Source: Heterostelium album PN500
Lineage: Eukaryota > Evosea > Eumycetozoa > Acytosteliales > Acytosteliaceae
Assembly: GCF_000004825.1 (NCBI RefSeq)
Contig: NW_008805075.1
Location: 559,788 to 623,787 of the forward strand
Direction of reading: 5' to 3'
DNA: 64,000 nt
Below the pieces are notes generated by a model. That model was not told the origin of the DNA. It did no database searches and saw only the letters and a list, made by a program, of their open reading frames with translations. The position numbers were made by a program, and so were the translations under genes. Positions 50,197 to 62,268 of the stretch are shown here, piece after piece. How positions within the stretch are numbered: position 1 is the stretch's first letter; every line of letters begins with the position of its first letter.

Positions 50197-50226
50197 TCAA
50201 GAATTAATCATTTTCAAATAATTTAT
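50197..50226 (+). repeat. 30-bp direct repeat, right copy
   Basis: Matches 47883-47912 with one difference. It ends two bases from the stop codon of the minus-strand TPR gene. Confidence 0.9.
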
Positions 50227-50228
50227 GA

Positions 50229-53084
50229 TTATAACTTTGATTGTCTATCTTTATTATTTTGTGCCATTTCTTCTTCGACTAATACCGATTTTGAAAGATC
50301 ACTTATTTGTTGTTGATAGTACTGGTGTCTAGACTTGTCGGTAAAGAAAGTGTTTGTAATCTTTGATAGTGTTGGGTAACAATTTTCAAGAATCTTTCTC
50401 ATATCGATTGGCAAGTCTTTTACATTGATTGATTTGAGTGAGTTGATCATATTGTCCGTTGTTTTGAATATCGATGTTAAAACAGGATCTTCTCTGTACT
50501 CTGGGCGACGCAAACCAATCTCCTGAACTTTGAGAAGATCACGAGCGACCGCCTCATGTTTTACCAGAGCGATATTCAAAATGCTTCTAGTGTATATTGA
50601 AACGACTTCATCTGGATGCACAGCAATTACTTTATCGAGATCGTTTATCATAATCTTACATTTGGCTTCGAATATTCCACGTCTTGTAAAGTAGTTCGAT
50701 GGTTCTTTTGAAGATGGCACTGCATATTTACTTTCATAGATCGAGTTGAATCGCTCGATTGCCTGATCACCATTACCCAAGAACAGATGAATGTATCCAA
50801 GTCTATTGATTGCATTGATCAACTTTACCTTGTTTTCTACAGGGTTATTCACTAATCTATTGATATAGCTACCAAGTATTTGCTCTGCTTCTTTGAATTC
50901 AGTATTGGCAACCAGTACCTGAGCGTACAACATACAAACTGCATCGTTGTTTGGGTGTTGGTCGTACAATGACTTGACTAGCTCCAATGCCTCTTGAAAA
51001 GAGTAGGTTCTAGCGAGAAGCGTTGCTCGGACCAATTGAACCAAGATTCTCTCTTCTTCATTATCGTATTTGTTCAACTCTAATGCTCTGTTGATAAGAT
51101 TGTTACCTGTCCTCAAGTCGATTTTTTCTGATTCGTTAAAGAACAAATAGGTTCTAATGGCATAGTAGATAGACTTTCCAGTGGATTCTATCATCTTGTT
51201 GCAATGTAAGATAGCAGACTCCAATGTATCGTTAATGAAAAGTGGATCCTCTGTAAAGGAATTGGCAAGTTCCTCTGGGGTTCTAAGAAAACCGTTGAAC
51301 TCCCACTTGATGGCATTGAAAGGTGAATGATTCATATGGAAATGATATTGATCGATCACTCTTTGATTGATACTGTTCATCACATAGTTGTAGAGATGAA
51401 TCGAGGTATTTATAAAGTTGATATCTGTCTCATAGACGTTCAACTCTGATTGCTTTTCAAAGCAATTAAACACCTTTACAACTTGTTTAAGATTATTATT
51501 GTTATTGCTTGATTGGTTGTTATCATTCAAGTATTGATTGATTAGTGTTTGAATCGATATTGAGTTGTTCTTCATCTCGTTGATAATGGTTGATTGTTGC
51601 TCTGGTTTGAAGCCTGATCTTAGTGATTTGCGAAGCAATGATTTACTCTGACTCGGTAGACTATTCATGAATTGATTCCACTCGTTAGACAAAGTACTGG
51701 TGTCAAGTGTAGCAACATAGTTAGCTATAGCAGCTGCAATAATTGCGAAAGCATGTTGGTTTAGATTATTTGGTAGATTATTATATCTATCGGTGATCTT
51801 GAGTGCACTCGCCAGAGTTGCATCCAATTTATCGAGAATAACCGTCTTTGATTTTATCATTATAATATAAATATTTAAAAGATAGATATCTTTTACTCTT
51901 TCAGTTCCATTTTTAATTGACATATCCTAAAAAATATAAATATTAATTATCATCTTAGTATCTAAATTACTATTATTATTATTTTGAGTAAACATGTTAT
52001 ATACTAAACTTACATCCCAATGTTTCAAAACATAATCAGCATATTTCCAAGCTTCTTGATATTTCTCTTGTAATGAAAGACAAAAGGCTATGTTATAGGC
52101 TGTGAGACTGTCTTCTTGTTGGTCATAAAGAATCTTTAGAGTTTCAAGCTTCTCAGGAATATTGTCTTCGAGAAGATAGAACGCCTTTGCCATCAATCCA
52201 TTGCGGTAATCTTTGTAGTTCGGTGAATTCTTGTATTCCGAGGTTTTACAACTTGCCAGTCCGAGATTGATTCTCTCCAGTGCTTTCTTGTGGTTGCCAA
52301 CGGCATGCTCGGTGATTCCATAGTAGATAGAGTCAATCGGTGTCAATTGCTCTGGGAATCTATCCTCCCAGATCCTCATGATTTTGAGACATCCTTGGTG
52401 GTCTGCGATTTGCTCGCAGCACAAATAGGAGGATCTCAAGAACGGCACATCCACTTCCTCGGGATTGTCGGCCATCGCCTTCAGCGAGAGTTCCGCCGCC
52501 GATCGATTATCACCTCTCTTCACAAAGATGTGTAGCTTTCCAAGATCGATGTTGAACATCAATAGCTTATGATGGGACGGGTCGAATTTCCTGATTTCCA
52601 AATAGGCATTGTCACACTGCTCCATCGCCTTCTCGAAATCATGCAGGTCATTCAGATAGATTCTAGATTTGGTCAGGTATGACTCTATGATATATTCATT
52701 ATCCAACCGAATGATTCGGTCACACACCGCCAAAGCATCATCAAACTGTCCCATTGATTCCAGTTCAAAGACTTGACGAATCAATTTGATTGACTCTTGA
52801 TATCTATCGTCGGTTTCATTGGCAGCATTACCACCACCACCAACAGCATTATTACTATTACCAATACTAAAATATCTTTTAACTACACCAACACCACTTC
52901 CACCAATAATATTTGATTGAAATGACATTTTAGATTGTTGTTGAAATAAATGAGTGTTTTTTAATGTATGACCTAATATTATAGATTGATTACTTTGATA
53001 TGATTTTAAACTATGATTACATATTGTTGTTGAAAATTGTGTTTTTGTTGTTCTTTGTACAACCGATGCAATAAATCTATTCAT
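50229..53084 (-). CDS. TPR-repeat protein with probable mitochondrial presequence
   Basis: Two exons, 53084-52014 and 51926-50229, give 922 residues. Splicing after KHWD at GTAAGT and before GATATG at TTTTTTAG keeps phase. If unspliced, the first frame would stop only three bases before the next ATG, which is implausible for two separate genes. The first ~75 residues are rich in Arg/Lys/Ser/Thr with almost no acidic residues (MNRFIASVVQRTTKTQFSTT; VVKRYFS), as in a mitochondrial targeting sequence. Residues ~90-350 and ~600-850 show TPR-like helix pairs (MGQFDDALAVCDRIIRLD, EFKEAEQILGSYINRL, LGYIHLFLGNGDQAIERF). These scaffolds bind proteins. No catalytic motif is seen and the ortholog was not identified. 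Confidence 0.8.
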
Positions 53085-53399
53085 TTTTTAACAACTAATT
53101 ATCATCAACTTTAAATAAATATATTAAATATACTTTCAGCTCAGTTCTGAATGAATATCAAAAGATATGGGAGACAACAACTAAAATTTAGGTGGATAAA
53201 TGGTGAAAGGTTTTCAAGATATTAGTATAAATTTCTGAAATTAAAAAAATTAGATATTTTTAGATATTAACAAGCTTTTACTTTTAAACTAATAATTTAT
53301 TCATTGTGAATATTGTACTGTTCAGAACAAACAATTATAATTAGAATTAAATTTCGATTTCATTGTATTTTAAGTTAAAATATTTTTTTATCTATTTAT
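53085..53399. other. Spacer between the TPR gene and Pex14
   Basis: About 315 AT-rich bases, holding the TPR gene promoter and Pex14 3' end. Nothing else is seen. Confidence 0.6.
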
Positions 53400-55835
53400 T
53401 TATTCTTTTTGTTGTGTATCTTGTTGTTGTTGTTGTTGTTGTGGTTGAGAGTTGTCTGCGATGGTCGTGGTAGATCTATCTTCTGGAACAATCGGTGTGA
53501 TCATTTCTTCAAACTGTGGTTGACTCATTTGAGTGAATGAAGTGTTAGCTTTCTCCCATGGCTAAAAAAATTAAAGAGTTAAAAAAAAGAGAAAGAGTTA
53601 GATAAAAGTGTTGGTATTCTTTCTTTTCTTTTGTTTTGTTTTGTTTTACTTTACATACCTTTAATGGTCTCACTTTTACACCTTTATCGACATTACCGTT
53701 GGTAGGGGAATCGTTGATATCAGTTCTAATACCTGGTGGAGTTTTACCTTGTTTCAATTGATTGATGACATCGACGAAATTCGACGAGTATGGAGTTTCA
53801 TCTTTCTTTGTCTGTTGTGGTTGAGCTTGTGGTGGTGGAGTTTGGGTGGTAGTGGTAGTTGTTGTAGTAGTGGTAATGGGTGTTTCAGCTGATATCTCGT
53901 GGTCACCACCTTCCCATGGATCGTCGAAACCGGCTGGAGCAACCGTGTTATTGGTGGCGCTGTTAAATGAATTTATATTGGATGGTGTTGATCCTCTTTC
54001 ATCTTTTTTCTTGCTTGGTGATGCACTCCAGCTGTCTATGTAACCAGAGTTACTATTGTTGTTGTTGTTACTGGCTGTAGTAGTAGTGGTTGTAGTAGTA
54101 GTATTATTATTATTTGGTGTCGATGGAGAAGATGATGATGGAGAGGATGGCGATTGAATTCCTATGGGATTGGGTGATGATCTCTGTTGCCACGATGGAA
54201 TGGCTGGTGGTGTTTCGCTATTTGGTTTCCACGACATATTGGCATATGGATTGGCAGTGCTGATAGGTGGTGGTACTCCTCCGATCTTATTAACTCTTGG
54301 TTTAGATGCTTGTTGTTGTTGTAGTTGCTGACCTCCTTTAATATGCAAAGATGATGACGATGGTGTTGTTGTTGATGTTGTTGATGATGATGACGATACA
54401 TTATTATTATTATTATTGGTTGTTGTAGTTGATGTTGTTAATGAAGTAGGTGGTATTCTAAAATCATTTTCATCTAGACTGGAATTTGAGTAGGACAATG
54501 GGTTGATTGAGTACTGTGGACTATTGATGAGACTAGAGAGATTCTTGATTTCCTTCTTGATATCATTGATTTCGGCGGTGCTGTTTGCCTTTTGCGAGTT
54601 GTTTTGCTCGATCAACTGTTTCATTGGTTGCAGCAAGTCCTTGAAATCATTTGCTTGCGAGGTGATTGTTTGTTGCAACAGGTTGATCTGCTCTTGTAGG
54701 TCGGCAATCTTCTTCTCTGTCTTTTTCTCCTTCTTCTCATCGACATTCGAGTGTCTAAAGTATGGCATGATGTAGTTGGAGGTAAGATAGGCAAGTCCCG
54801 AAGCTACACCGACCAACGCGGTAACAGACATCAACACATTTCCCCATGAGAACTGGTTGTTTGCTGCGTAGAGTTGTTGTTGTTGCTGTTGAAGTCTTCT
54901 ATCGTCTTGGTAGTTGGTAAGTTGATAATCACGTTGTGGAACTTGTTGTTGTTGTTGTTGTGGTTGATAATATTGCTGTTGTTGTTGTTGTTGCTGAGTG
55001 TTGTTATTCGGTGAGCTGATGGAAGAGGATGGTGAGAGTGTATTGGTTACTCTTCCGGAGGTGGATGTAGTTGGTCTGCCTGTGGATGATGGTCTGGTAG
55101 TTGCAACCGAGCCAGAACCACTTGTAGCAGTAGTAGTGGAACCAGCACGCATCTCTTCATTTCGCTTCAGTGCTTCTTTGATCTCCTCACTCGTCAGACC
55201 TTTCTTTTCGAGATAGGCAACCTTTCTAGCCAAAGCAGTATTCTTAACATTTGGATTGGTAAGGAAAGATACAGCTCTTCTAACCATATCTTCTCTTACA
55301 TTTGGTGTTACATCTTGTTGCTGTTGCTGTTGATTATTAAAACTTAAAGTTGATTTCTTGGAAGAATAGTTTTTATCTGCTTCTTCACCATCATCTTGTT
55401 GCTGTTGTTGTTGCTGTCTTTGTTGTTGTTGTTGTTGTTGTTGTTGTGTGTTTAGCAGGTTTTACTTTCTTCTTTTTAACTACAACTTCCTCTTCTTCAT
55501 CATCGTCATCTTCTTGCTGCTGTTGTTCTTGTTGTTGCTCACGTTTCTTTCTCTCCTCGATGATACGTTTCGCTTCTTCTTTTCTCTTTTGTATTCTCTG
55601 TCTAGTTATCTCCTCTTGGCTCATTCCAGACGATTCTGTAACAGCTGTTGGTGACGATGTTGTCGACTCACTGCCAACATTGACATCGCTCTGTTCAACC
55701 GATTCACTAGCATTATTCTAAAAAAATTGAAAACAAGTCAAGTAAAGTCAAGTCAATACAAAACCATTCTGAAAAAAACAAACAATAAAAAAATAAATAA
55801 GAATATAAATCAAATATACTTACATCTTGATCCAT
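53400..55835 (-). CDS. pex14: Peroxin 14 (peroxisomal docking complex)
   Basis: Proposed exons are 55835-55824 (12 nt), 55717-55466, 55413-53659 and 53561-53400, all in phase, for 726 residues. The Pex14 N-terminal domain is at ~131-175 (MVRRAVSFLTNPNVKNTALARKVAYLEKKGLTSEEIKEALKR region). It binds WxxxF motifs of Pex5 and Pex19 during matrix-protein import. A Gln/Ser linker leads to the single hydrophobic segment (VLMSVTALVGVASGLAYLTS) and a coiled coil (LQEQINLLQQTITSQ). A long Ser/Thr/Asn-rich region ends in RPLKPWEKANT. Unusual is the N-terminal extension of ~130 residues with a highly charged helix (RIQKRKEEAKRIIEERKKRE), acidic and Gln tracts. The second intron (52 nt, GTAAAACC...GACAG) consists mostly of CAA repeats; without it the frame changes inside the repeat. 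Confidence 0.88.
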
Positions 55836-56282
55836 TTTCTAACTAATAATTGAATTTACAACAATAATAATAATAAAAAGAATAAATAAATTAAAAAAAC
55901 ATCATTCAAAATAAAATGAAAAAAAACAGTTGGGATTTTCAAAATAATTATTCGCAAAACACCACGTATCACCAATTTTAGGATTCAAAAATACTTGTGC
56001 GATCTTGCAAAATAAGATATATATAATTAAGAATTTATTGTTGACAATTACAATTCAATTTTTAAATAAATAATGTTTATATATATATATATATTTTTAT
56101 TAAATATTTTTTAATAACAATAAAAATTATTATTATTATTATAATTATTAGTACAAATATACTTTTATAAATTTGATTGATTGTTTTGATTGAATGTTCA
56201 TTATCATTATTATCATTTCTTTAAAAATCGTTGTAACAAGAGAATAAGTTGTTGTTGTTGTTATTGCGCTATATTGTTGTTA
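55836..56282. other. AT-rich spacer
   Basis: About 450 bases with an (AT)n run near 56080. It includes the Pex14 promoter and the 3' end of the RhoGEF gene. No gene is recognised. Confidence 0.6.
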
Positions 56283-59131
56283 CTATAGATGATCTTTTGT
56301 GTTGGAAGGTGATTTTGAATTTAAAACCTTTTGAAGATTTGCCTTTTTGGTAGAGTTGGAGGCATCTCTTATCTCTTTGATCCAATCGTCTTTCTCCTCT
56401 GGCTTTGAACTGCTGATAACTATTACCTTTTCGTTGCGATCGTCGCGTCCACTCCAGTAGATTCTGAAGGAGTTCTCGGCGCTCTCGTTCGATGGCACGT
56501 CGATCACCTTGACATCGACGAGCGGCATCGTCGTCAGCACAAAGTATTTCGATTTCTTTTGTTTGGTGATCAACAGCGTATCGTTGAACAACAGCAGATA
56601 TCGGTATTTCGATACTTTCTTCTGACGTGATTCCATCATCAGTCCCTCCTTGATCAGCTGTCGCATTCCATTACTCAGATGGAATCCCTCAGCCAGTCCA
56701 AACACTCGATCCTGCAACTGATGTGCTTTCGCCAGATTCTCAGCTCTTCGTTTCGATTCGTTCAACTGATCGGCCACCAACTTTGTTCTTCTCAACGCAT
56801 CCTCCAAACAATTTCTCTCCATTGCATCAAAAGAATGTGAAAGTAAATCGGTCAACAATAATATATATCTTGGTATTCTTTGTACAGGCTGATAAATTAC
56901 CAAAAAAATTGGAATGAATTGTTAGTACAATTGTTATATATATATTTAACTATCAACTTTAATAACTTACTCTAATTAAATATGATTCCAATGTTTCACT
57001 TTTACATTGATCTGAAAATTGACATTTCTAATATATGAATAATAATAATTTATGAGTTAATAAACAAAAGATCTTGAAAAGAAAGCAGAATGCTTACATC
57101 TAAAAACTCTTTAAATCTAGGTAGTTTTGTACGATTCTCATGAATTAAATCCAATGCTCTATTGAATCCATTGATGTAGAATCTATATTCAGGTATTGTG
57201 TATTGTTGATCCCATAGCCATTGGAATGCTTGAGACAGCTCCATTACATCTGCTTCCTCTATCGCCGATGAAATAGACCGCAGCTTCTTGAGGAATTCAC
57301 AGTTGACTCTGAATATTTGATCGATGTTTGAAAAGATTGCTTCTACCAACTCCTCTGACAGTATTGGTGGATTGGAAGGTGCGACCACCAACGGATTGTA
57401 ATAGACTCTGATACAGACGTTGAGTGCGTGAATATATGCCTGTTCAGTATCGAGTATCTCCTTGATGATTTTGCCGCGACGGAAATTGATAGTGGAGTGA
57501 TCCTCGTTGGAGAGCGGCGGTGTGGTGTTGGTCGATGAGTGATTCGGTGAGTAGTTAGAGTTGCTACAGATACTGCTGTTGCTAGCGTTGTCGTTGGCTG
57601 CGTTGCCATCGCCATTACCAAGCATCATGTCTTTAATTGGCGAAATACTGCGTGTGTAACGCGCCAACATGTCTTTGATCGGTGACGGTGACAGTGAGAG
57701 TGACGGGCCGAGACTGTCGGTTGGATCCAAATCCGAGAGATCTTCGCGAGTTGTGTTCAACTCACTTTGGAACTCGTCAGAGACGGGCACCCTCAGATTC
57801 TCCAGTGCCTGCAACACCGAGACACGCACATTGACATGCGGGTAGTCGGTGAGCATCGCCAAGTTCATCTCGCAGCCCGATTCATAGAGGATATGCCGAC
57901 AGTTTTCATCGATACAAAGATTAGCTATCACCAGCGAGATTGCTTCGAGCAGGTGTGACGTGTGTTGAGATGGATCGCGAAGCAGCTCATTCAGTCCGTC
58001 GACCAAATACTTGGAACGCAACACCCGACGAATATCCTCGTTGGCAGTGAGATTCGCCAGACAGCTAATAGAGAGTGCTTTCAAAGAGAGCGGTGAACTC
58101 ACCGATGCCACACTGTCAATCAAAGGCATAATAGCGCCACTATCGAGAATCGGCTTCTCAGTCTCCTCGGTCAACGACAAATTAATCAGAATCTTTACAA
58201 CCTGTTCTTTTACCACCAGAGGTGAAGATGGTGACGATAAAAATGATATTAATTGATATAAAACACCTGATATCGATATAATTCTTCTTATTAATGCTAT
58301 AAAGAATATTGGATTTAGTTAGTTTTTTTTTAATTGATTTGACATTGCGATCAATTGATAATGATAATGATGACATACGATGATATATTGTTAAAACATG
58401 AATAATTGAACTAAGTGATAAAATTAAATCGTTGGATGGCGTTGGATATCGAGATGATAGGAGTTTGGTGATGTTTGTTATGGTTCCACTATGACAGAAA
58501 GTCTTTTGATTATCTAGGTATTCTGCACAGGTATCTTTGTGCATTAGATTTCTCAGAGGCTGACAAGCCAGTATGATGAGGGAGTGATTCGATTTCTTGA
58601 GAAAGTTGTTTATCAGTGAATGAACGACGCCATGCTCAACCAAAAGATAAGAGTGTTCGGCACACAGTGTCAAATTGGTCAATACCCACAACGACTTTTC
58701 AATAACATCTTGATTATCATTCTGCAATAACTCTATTAAACTATCTACTAAATTATATTCCGATTTTATAACTTCCATGCTATTATGATCTGTTTTTTGA
58801 AAATTTCCAGAAAAATGGATTTGCAAATAAAAAGTTGTGAGTTTTGTGACTTGAAAAATATTGAAATTGTCACAGAGTGATTAATTGATTGATTGATTGA
58901 TTTTAACTTACGATTCAAACATAAATGACTTAATAGCCAAGTTGATAACATCTGTATTACTTCATTGTTGGACTGTAAGAGTTCTTTCAATTTCTTTGAT
59001 CCAACCAAATCGAAAATAGTGGTTTGAACAGAACTCTCTGTTGATCCATTAATCAAATACCTTAGGGAATGCTCTTGTACTGAGACATCCGTTGACGATA
59101 ACTTTTCTGCACAGCTTCTCAGTCTCTCCAT
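56283..59131 (-). CDS. Armadillo-repeat plus DH-PH Rho guanine-nucleotide exchange factor
   Basis: Five exons (59131-58912, 58789-58379, 58296-57098, 57027-56971, 56888-56283) keep phase for 830 residues. Residues ~1-400 form armadillo-like helices (VDSLIELLQNDNQDVIEKSLWVLTNLTLC; VVKILINLSLTEETEKPILDSGA; LEAISLVIANLCIDENCRHIL). A Ser/Asn-rich linker follows. The DH domain begins at KIIKEILDTEQAYIHALNV (~485) and includes the hallmark third helix YLIRPVQRIPRYILLLTDLL. A PH domain follows (LIKEGLMMESRQKKVSKYRYLLLFNDTLLI...DDWIKEIRDA). DH domains load GTP on Rho/Rac GTPases, which control actin in these amoebae; ARM repeats would provide a partner-binding platform. Which Rac is used cannot be read from sequence. 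Confidence 0.93.
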
Positions 59132-62100
59132 TTGATCAAATCTTAATGGATTAACAGTTTTTACAAGTTCTGTTTACTTTTTTTACTACTATTATCTGAC
59201 TTTCTATTTTTTGATTGTTTAACAAATATAAAAATAATTGGTAAATAAAATAAAAATTATTATTGTTGGAGTTGGAATATTATTATTATTACTATAGTTC
59301 TATTGATTTTAATAAGATTATTAAATAATTATATGATAAATAATATATAATTTCTATTCTATTCTATTCTTTGATTAATCAAAAAAATATATATATGTAT
59401 TGTTTTAATGACTATTTTACTGTATAACTAAAGTTGCACTAACTATTGAATTAATGAGTTGTATGTGTCTGCCTGCCTGTCTGCTATCTAACAATCTATA
59501 TCTATCTATCTATTTATCAATAATAATGATACGATATGATATTTATTTTATAAATATAAAAATAAATAAAGTCAGTAAACTAATCTATTTAATATGATTG
59601 ATTTCCTCTGTCAGTAATATTAATAGGAGGCGATGAATAAGTGTTGTCTAGTGTAGGGTAAGGTATATTGTAGAGTCAACATTAAACAATAATTAATGAT
59701 ATAAATATATATTTTTGTATGTAATATATGTTATGTTATTTTTAAAACAATCCAATAAGTTGATTTGTGTAAATTGAATCAAATTTAATGGGATACTAAT
59801 AAATGTTATTTTGGTAAATAAATATCGATTTTGTTGTTTTGTTTTTTTGGTGTGTGGTATTTATATATATGTTTAGTAGTGGTATTCTGATTTATATATA
59901 TATGATTATGATTCTAATTCTGATTCTGATTATAATTATGATTTTACTAAACAAATTGATGATAAAATAAAATATTGATTTGATTTGAGTTAATATTTGG
60001 AATCTAAAGGATTTATTATTATTATTTATTATTTTTATTATTTTTTCGAAGGATTAGATGATTTGTTTGGTTTTGGATTATATTGTACTTTTGCTTAGCT
60101 TGGTTATATTTGTTTGTTTTTTTTTGCTTAATTAAACTTATAAAGTTAACAACAATAAAATTAACGAAATCATAACAAAAATAATTAAAATAAATATAAA
60201 AAATAAAAAATAAAACAAAACAAAACCTAGATTGGATAATATTATAATATTAATATAATTTGATTGTTTGATCTCTATGTTGCTTATTGTTTACACCAAT
60301 TTCATTAACTAAATAGGATGGATATTAGAATATATATATTAAAGAAAAACCAAAACAAAAAACACATACCCCCACAAAGAAAAAAAATAATAAATAATCA
60401 AACACAAACAAACAACACACGAATTCATCAATCAATCAGACAACTTTCAAATATGATAAATGAATGTGAGTAAGTGTTAGACTGTTAGAATGTGTGTGTT
60501 TGGTGTTGGAACATACATACAACAGAATTGAATATTTAATTAAAATGGAATTTAATTAAAATTTTGTTAATTGAGGAGAGTAAGAATAAGAGTTAGAGTG
60601 TGAAAACCAAAAAAAAAAAGTAGTACAAATAACCACATACATTCAAATTTTAATTGAATGAATTCAATTTATGATTGATTTCAATTAAATTTTGTATGTA
60701 TGTTTTTATTTGTACATATATCTATCTATGCTCTATAAATACTGTTGGAGGTAAATGAATGATAACAAAACTAAGCATTTGAAACGACACAACATCAATA
60801 TTTAATATTTAAAATGCAAGAGTTGTGGTAAATTATTGATCATGATCGCTGTTTGATTATTGGCTGTTTATTTGTTGGAAGTCCAACAAAATAATAATAA
60901 AAATAATAGTTGGATTGATTAATTTAAAATAAACTTTACATGAATCTATCTCTCTTTGAATGAATATAAAGATGGAAAATATTTAAATATTTTGAATAAT
61001 GTGAAAATACAATAACTCTTACAAAATAGTTTTACTCTCTTTTTTTTTTATTTTATTGTCAAGAAATAATCATGGTTATTGGTGTCAATTTGTTTGGTGC
61101 CTATCTGTATAAAAATAATCAAAAGTGTATTATAATTGGATTGTGAAAATCTATTAAATGGAGTTATGTTTTTTGATGATGATGAAGATGATGATGATGA
61201 GAATAATCCACAATTGCCACTAACTATTGGCTTCAAAATAAAATAAAAAAAACTAATAGCCCATGACTTTGTTGGTTTTATGTGTGGTGTTTATGAACAA
61301 TGATTATTATTGTTGTTGATTTCATTTCATTTTATTTTCTTGATGGGTGTGTGTGTGAAAATTTATATGTACTCAATAAATGTGGGAAGTAAAAGGGTAG
61401 GTTTGTGCATAAAGATATTTACCACTCTACTACTATAGATTGAGATGCCATATGAAGTAACAGTGGTCGTTGTTATTGTTGTTATTATTGTTGTTCTGTT
61501 GTTTAGTTGATTGATTTAAATCTATTGTAAATAAACAGGTTTGTGTTGATTGGGTTGTCATGACATGTTGTCCACAATGTTGCTTGCACTGCACTGCAGT
61601 AACAAAATCAATCACACATCACACATCATACCATACACACCGACAACAACATCAAAAAAGAATAAAAATATATGTGATGAAGAGGACGTAACCAATCGTC
61701 AGCGGGAGTATTAACAAAACAAAACAAAACAAAACATAACATAACATTGTTGAATGATCATGATCATGATCTTGTTCTGAAGGTGTAATGTAATAGAATA
61801 GATACTATTATAAAACATATTAGACATTGACTGACCTGCTGTGCGTTCATTCACTTCATCACTATATAAAATAAATCTTGAATAGATTTACGATCGGTTT
61901 TTGATACCAAATGAAATCTTTCGATCTAACCGATGAATGAAACTACGATGCTATACTTTTATGATTACCGATTTGTTTATTAATTAATTAATTATTACCT
62001 ATATATATATAAGTATATTTATGTAAACTAAAAGGTAAAACAACATTTTTCATCATTTTTAATTAATCGAAAAAAAAAAAAAAAAAAAAAACGAAATTCT

Positions 62101-62268
62101 TTGAAAAATGTGGCTCAAGAAATGAAATGATTTGCCTGTAAGAAAAAATTTGACATGTATCTATGTATTTTGAACAAAGTTAAGTTTTTTTTTTAAAAGG
62201 ATATGTTATCTATTTACAATTATTTTATTTCTATATATATTTTTTACAACATTAATATTAATTAATAT
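59132..62268. other. Large intergenic region upstream of the RhoGEF gene
   Basis: About 3.1 kb without a supported gene, the longest gap in the window. It includes TATC repeats (59495-59518), CA-rich and GT-rich stretches (60350-60420; 61320-61350), an (AAAAC)n array at 61714-61740, an ATGATCATGATCAT palindrome near 61757 and a few less AT-rich islands (61541-61610, 61680-61715, 61890-61950). No tRNA, known small RNA or protein-like frame was found. It must contain the RhoGEF promoter and the 3' flank of the next minus-strand gene. Confidence 0.6.
61714..61740 (+). repeat. (AAAAC)n array
   Basis: About five perfect units followed by two ATAAC variants. Non-coding. Confidence 0.8.

Noticed and set aside
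51920-51930. Boundary between two same-strand genes within the TPR region
   Set aside because: Only three bases would separate stop from start, and perfect intron borders with matching phase join the two frames into one gene.
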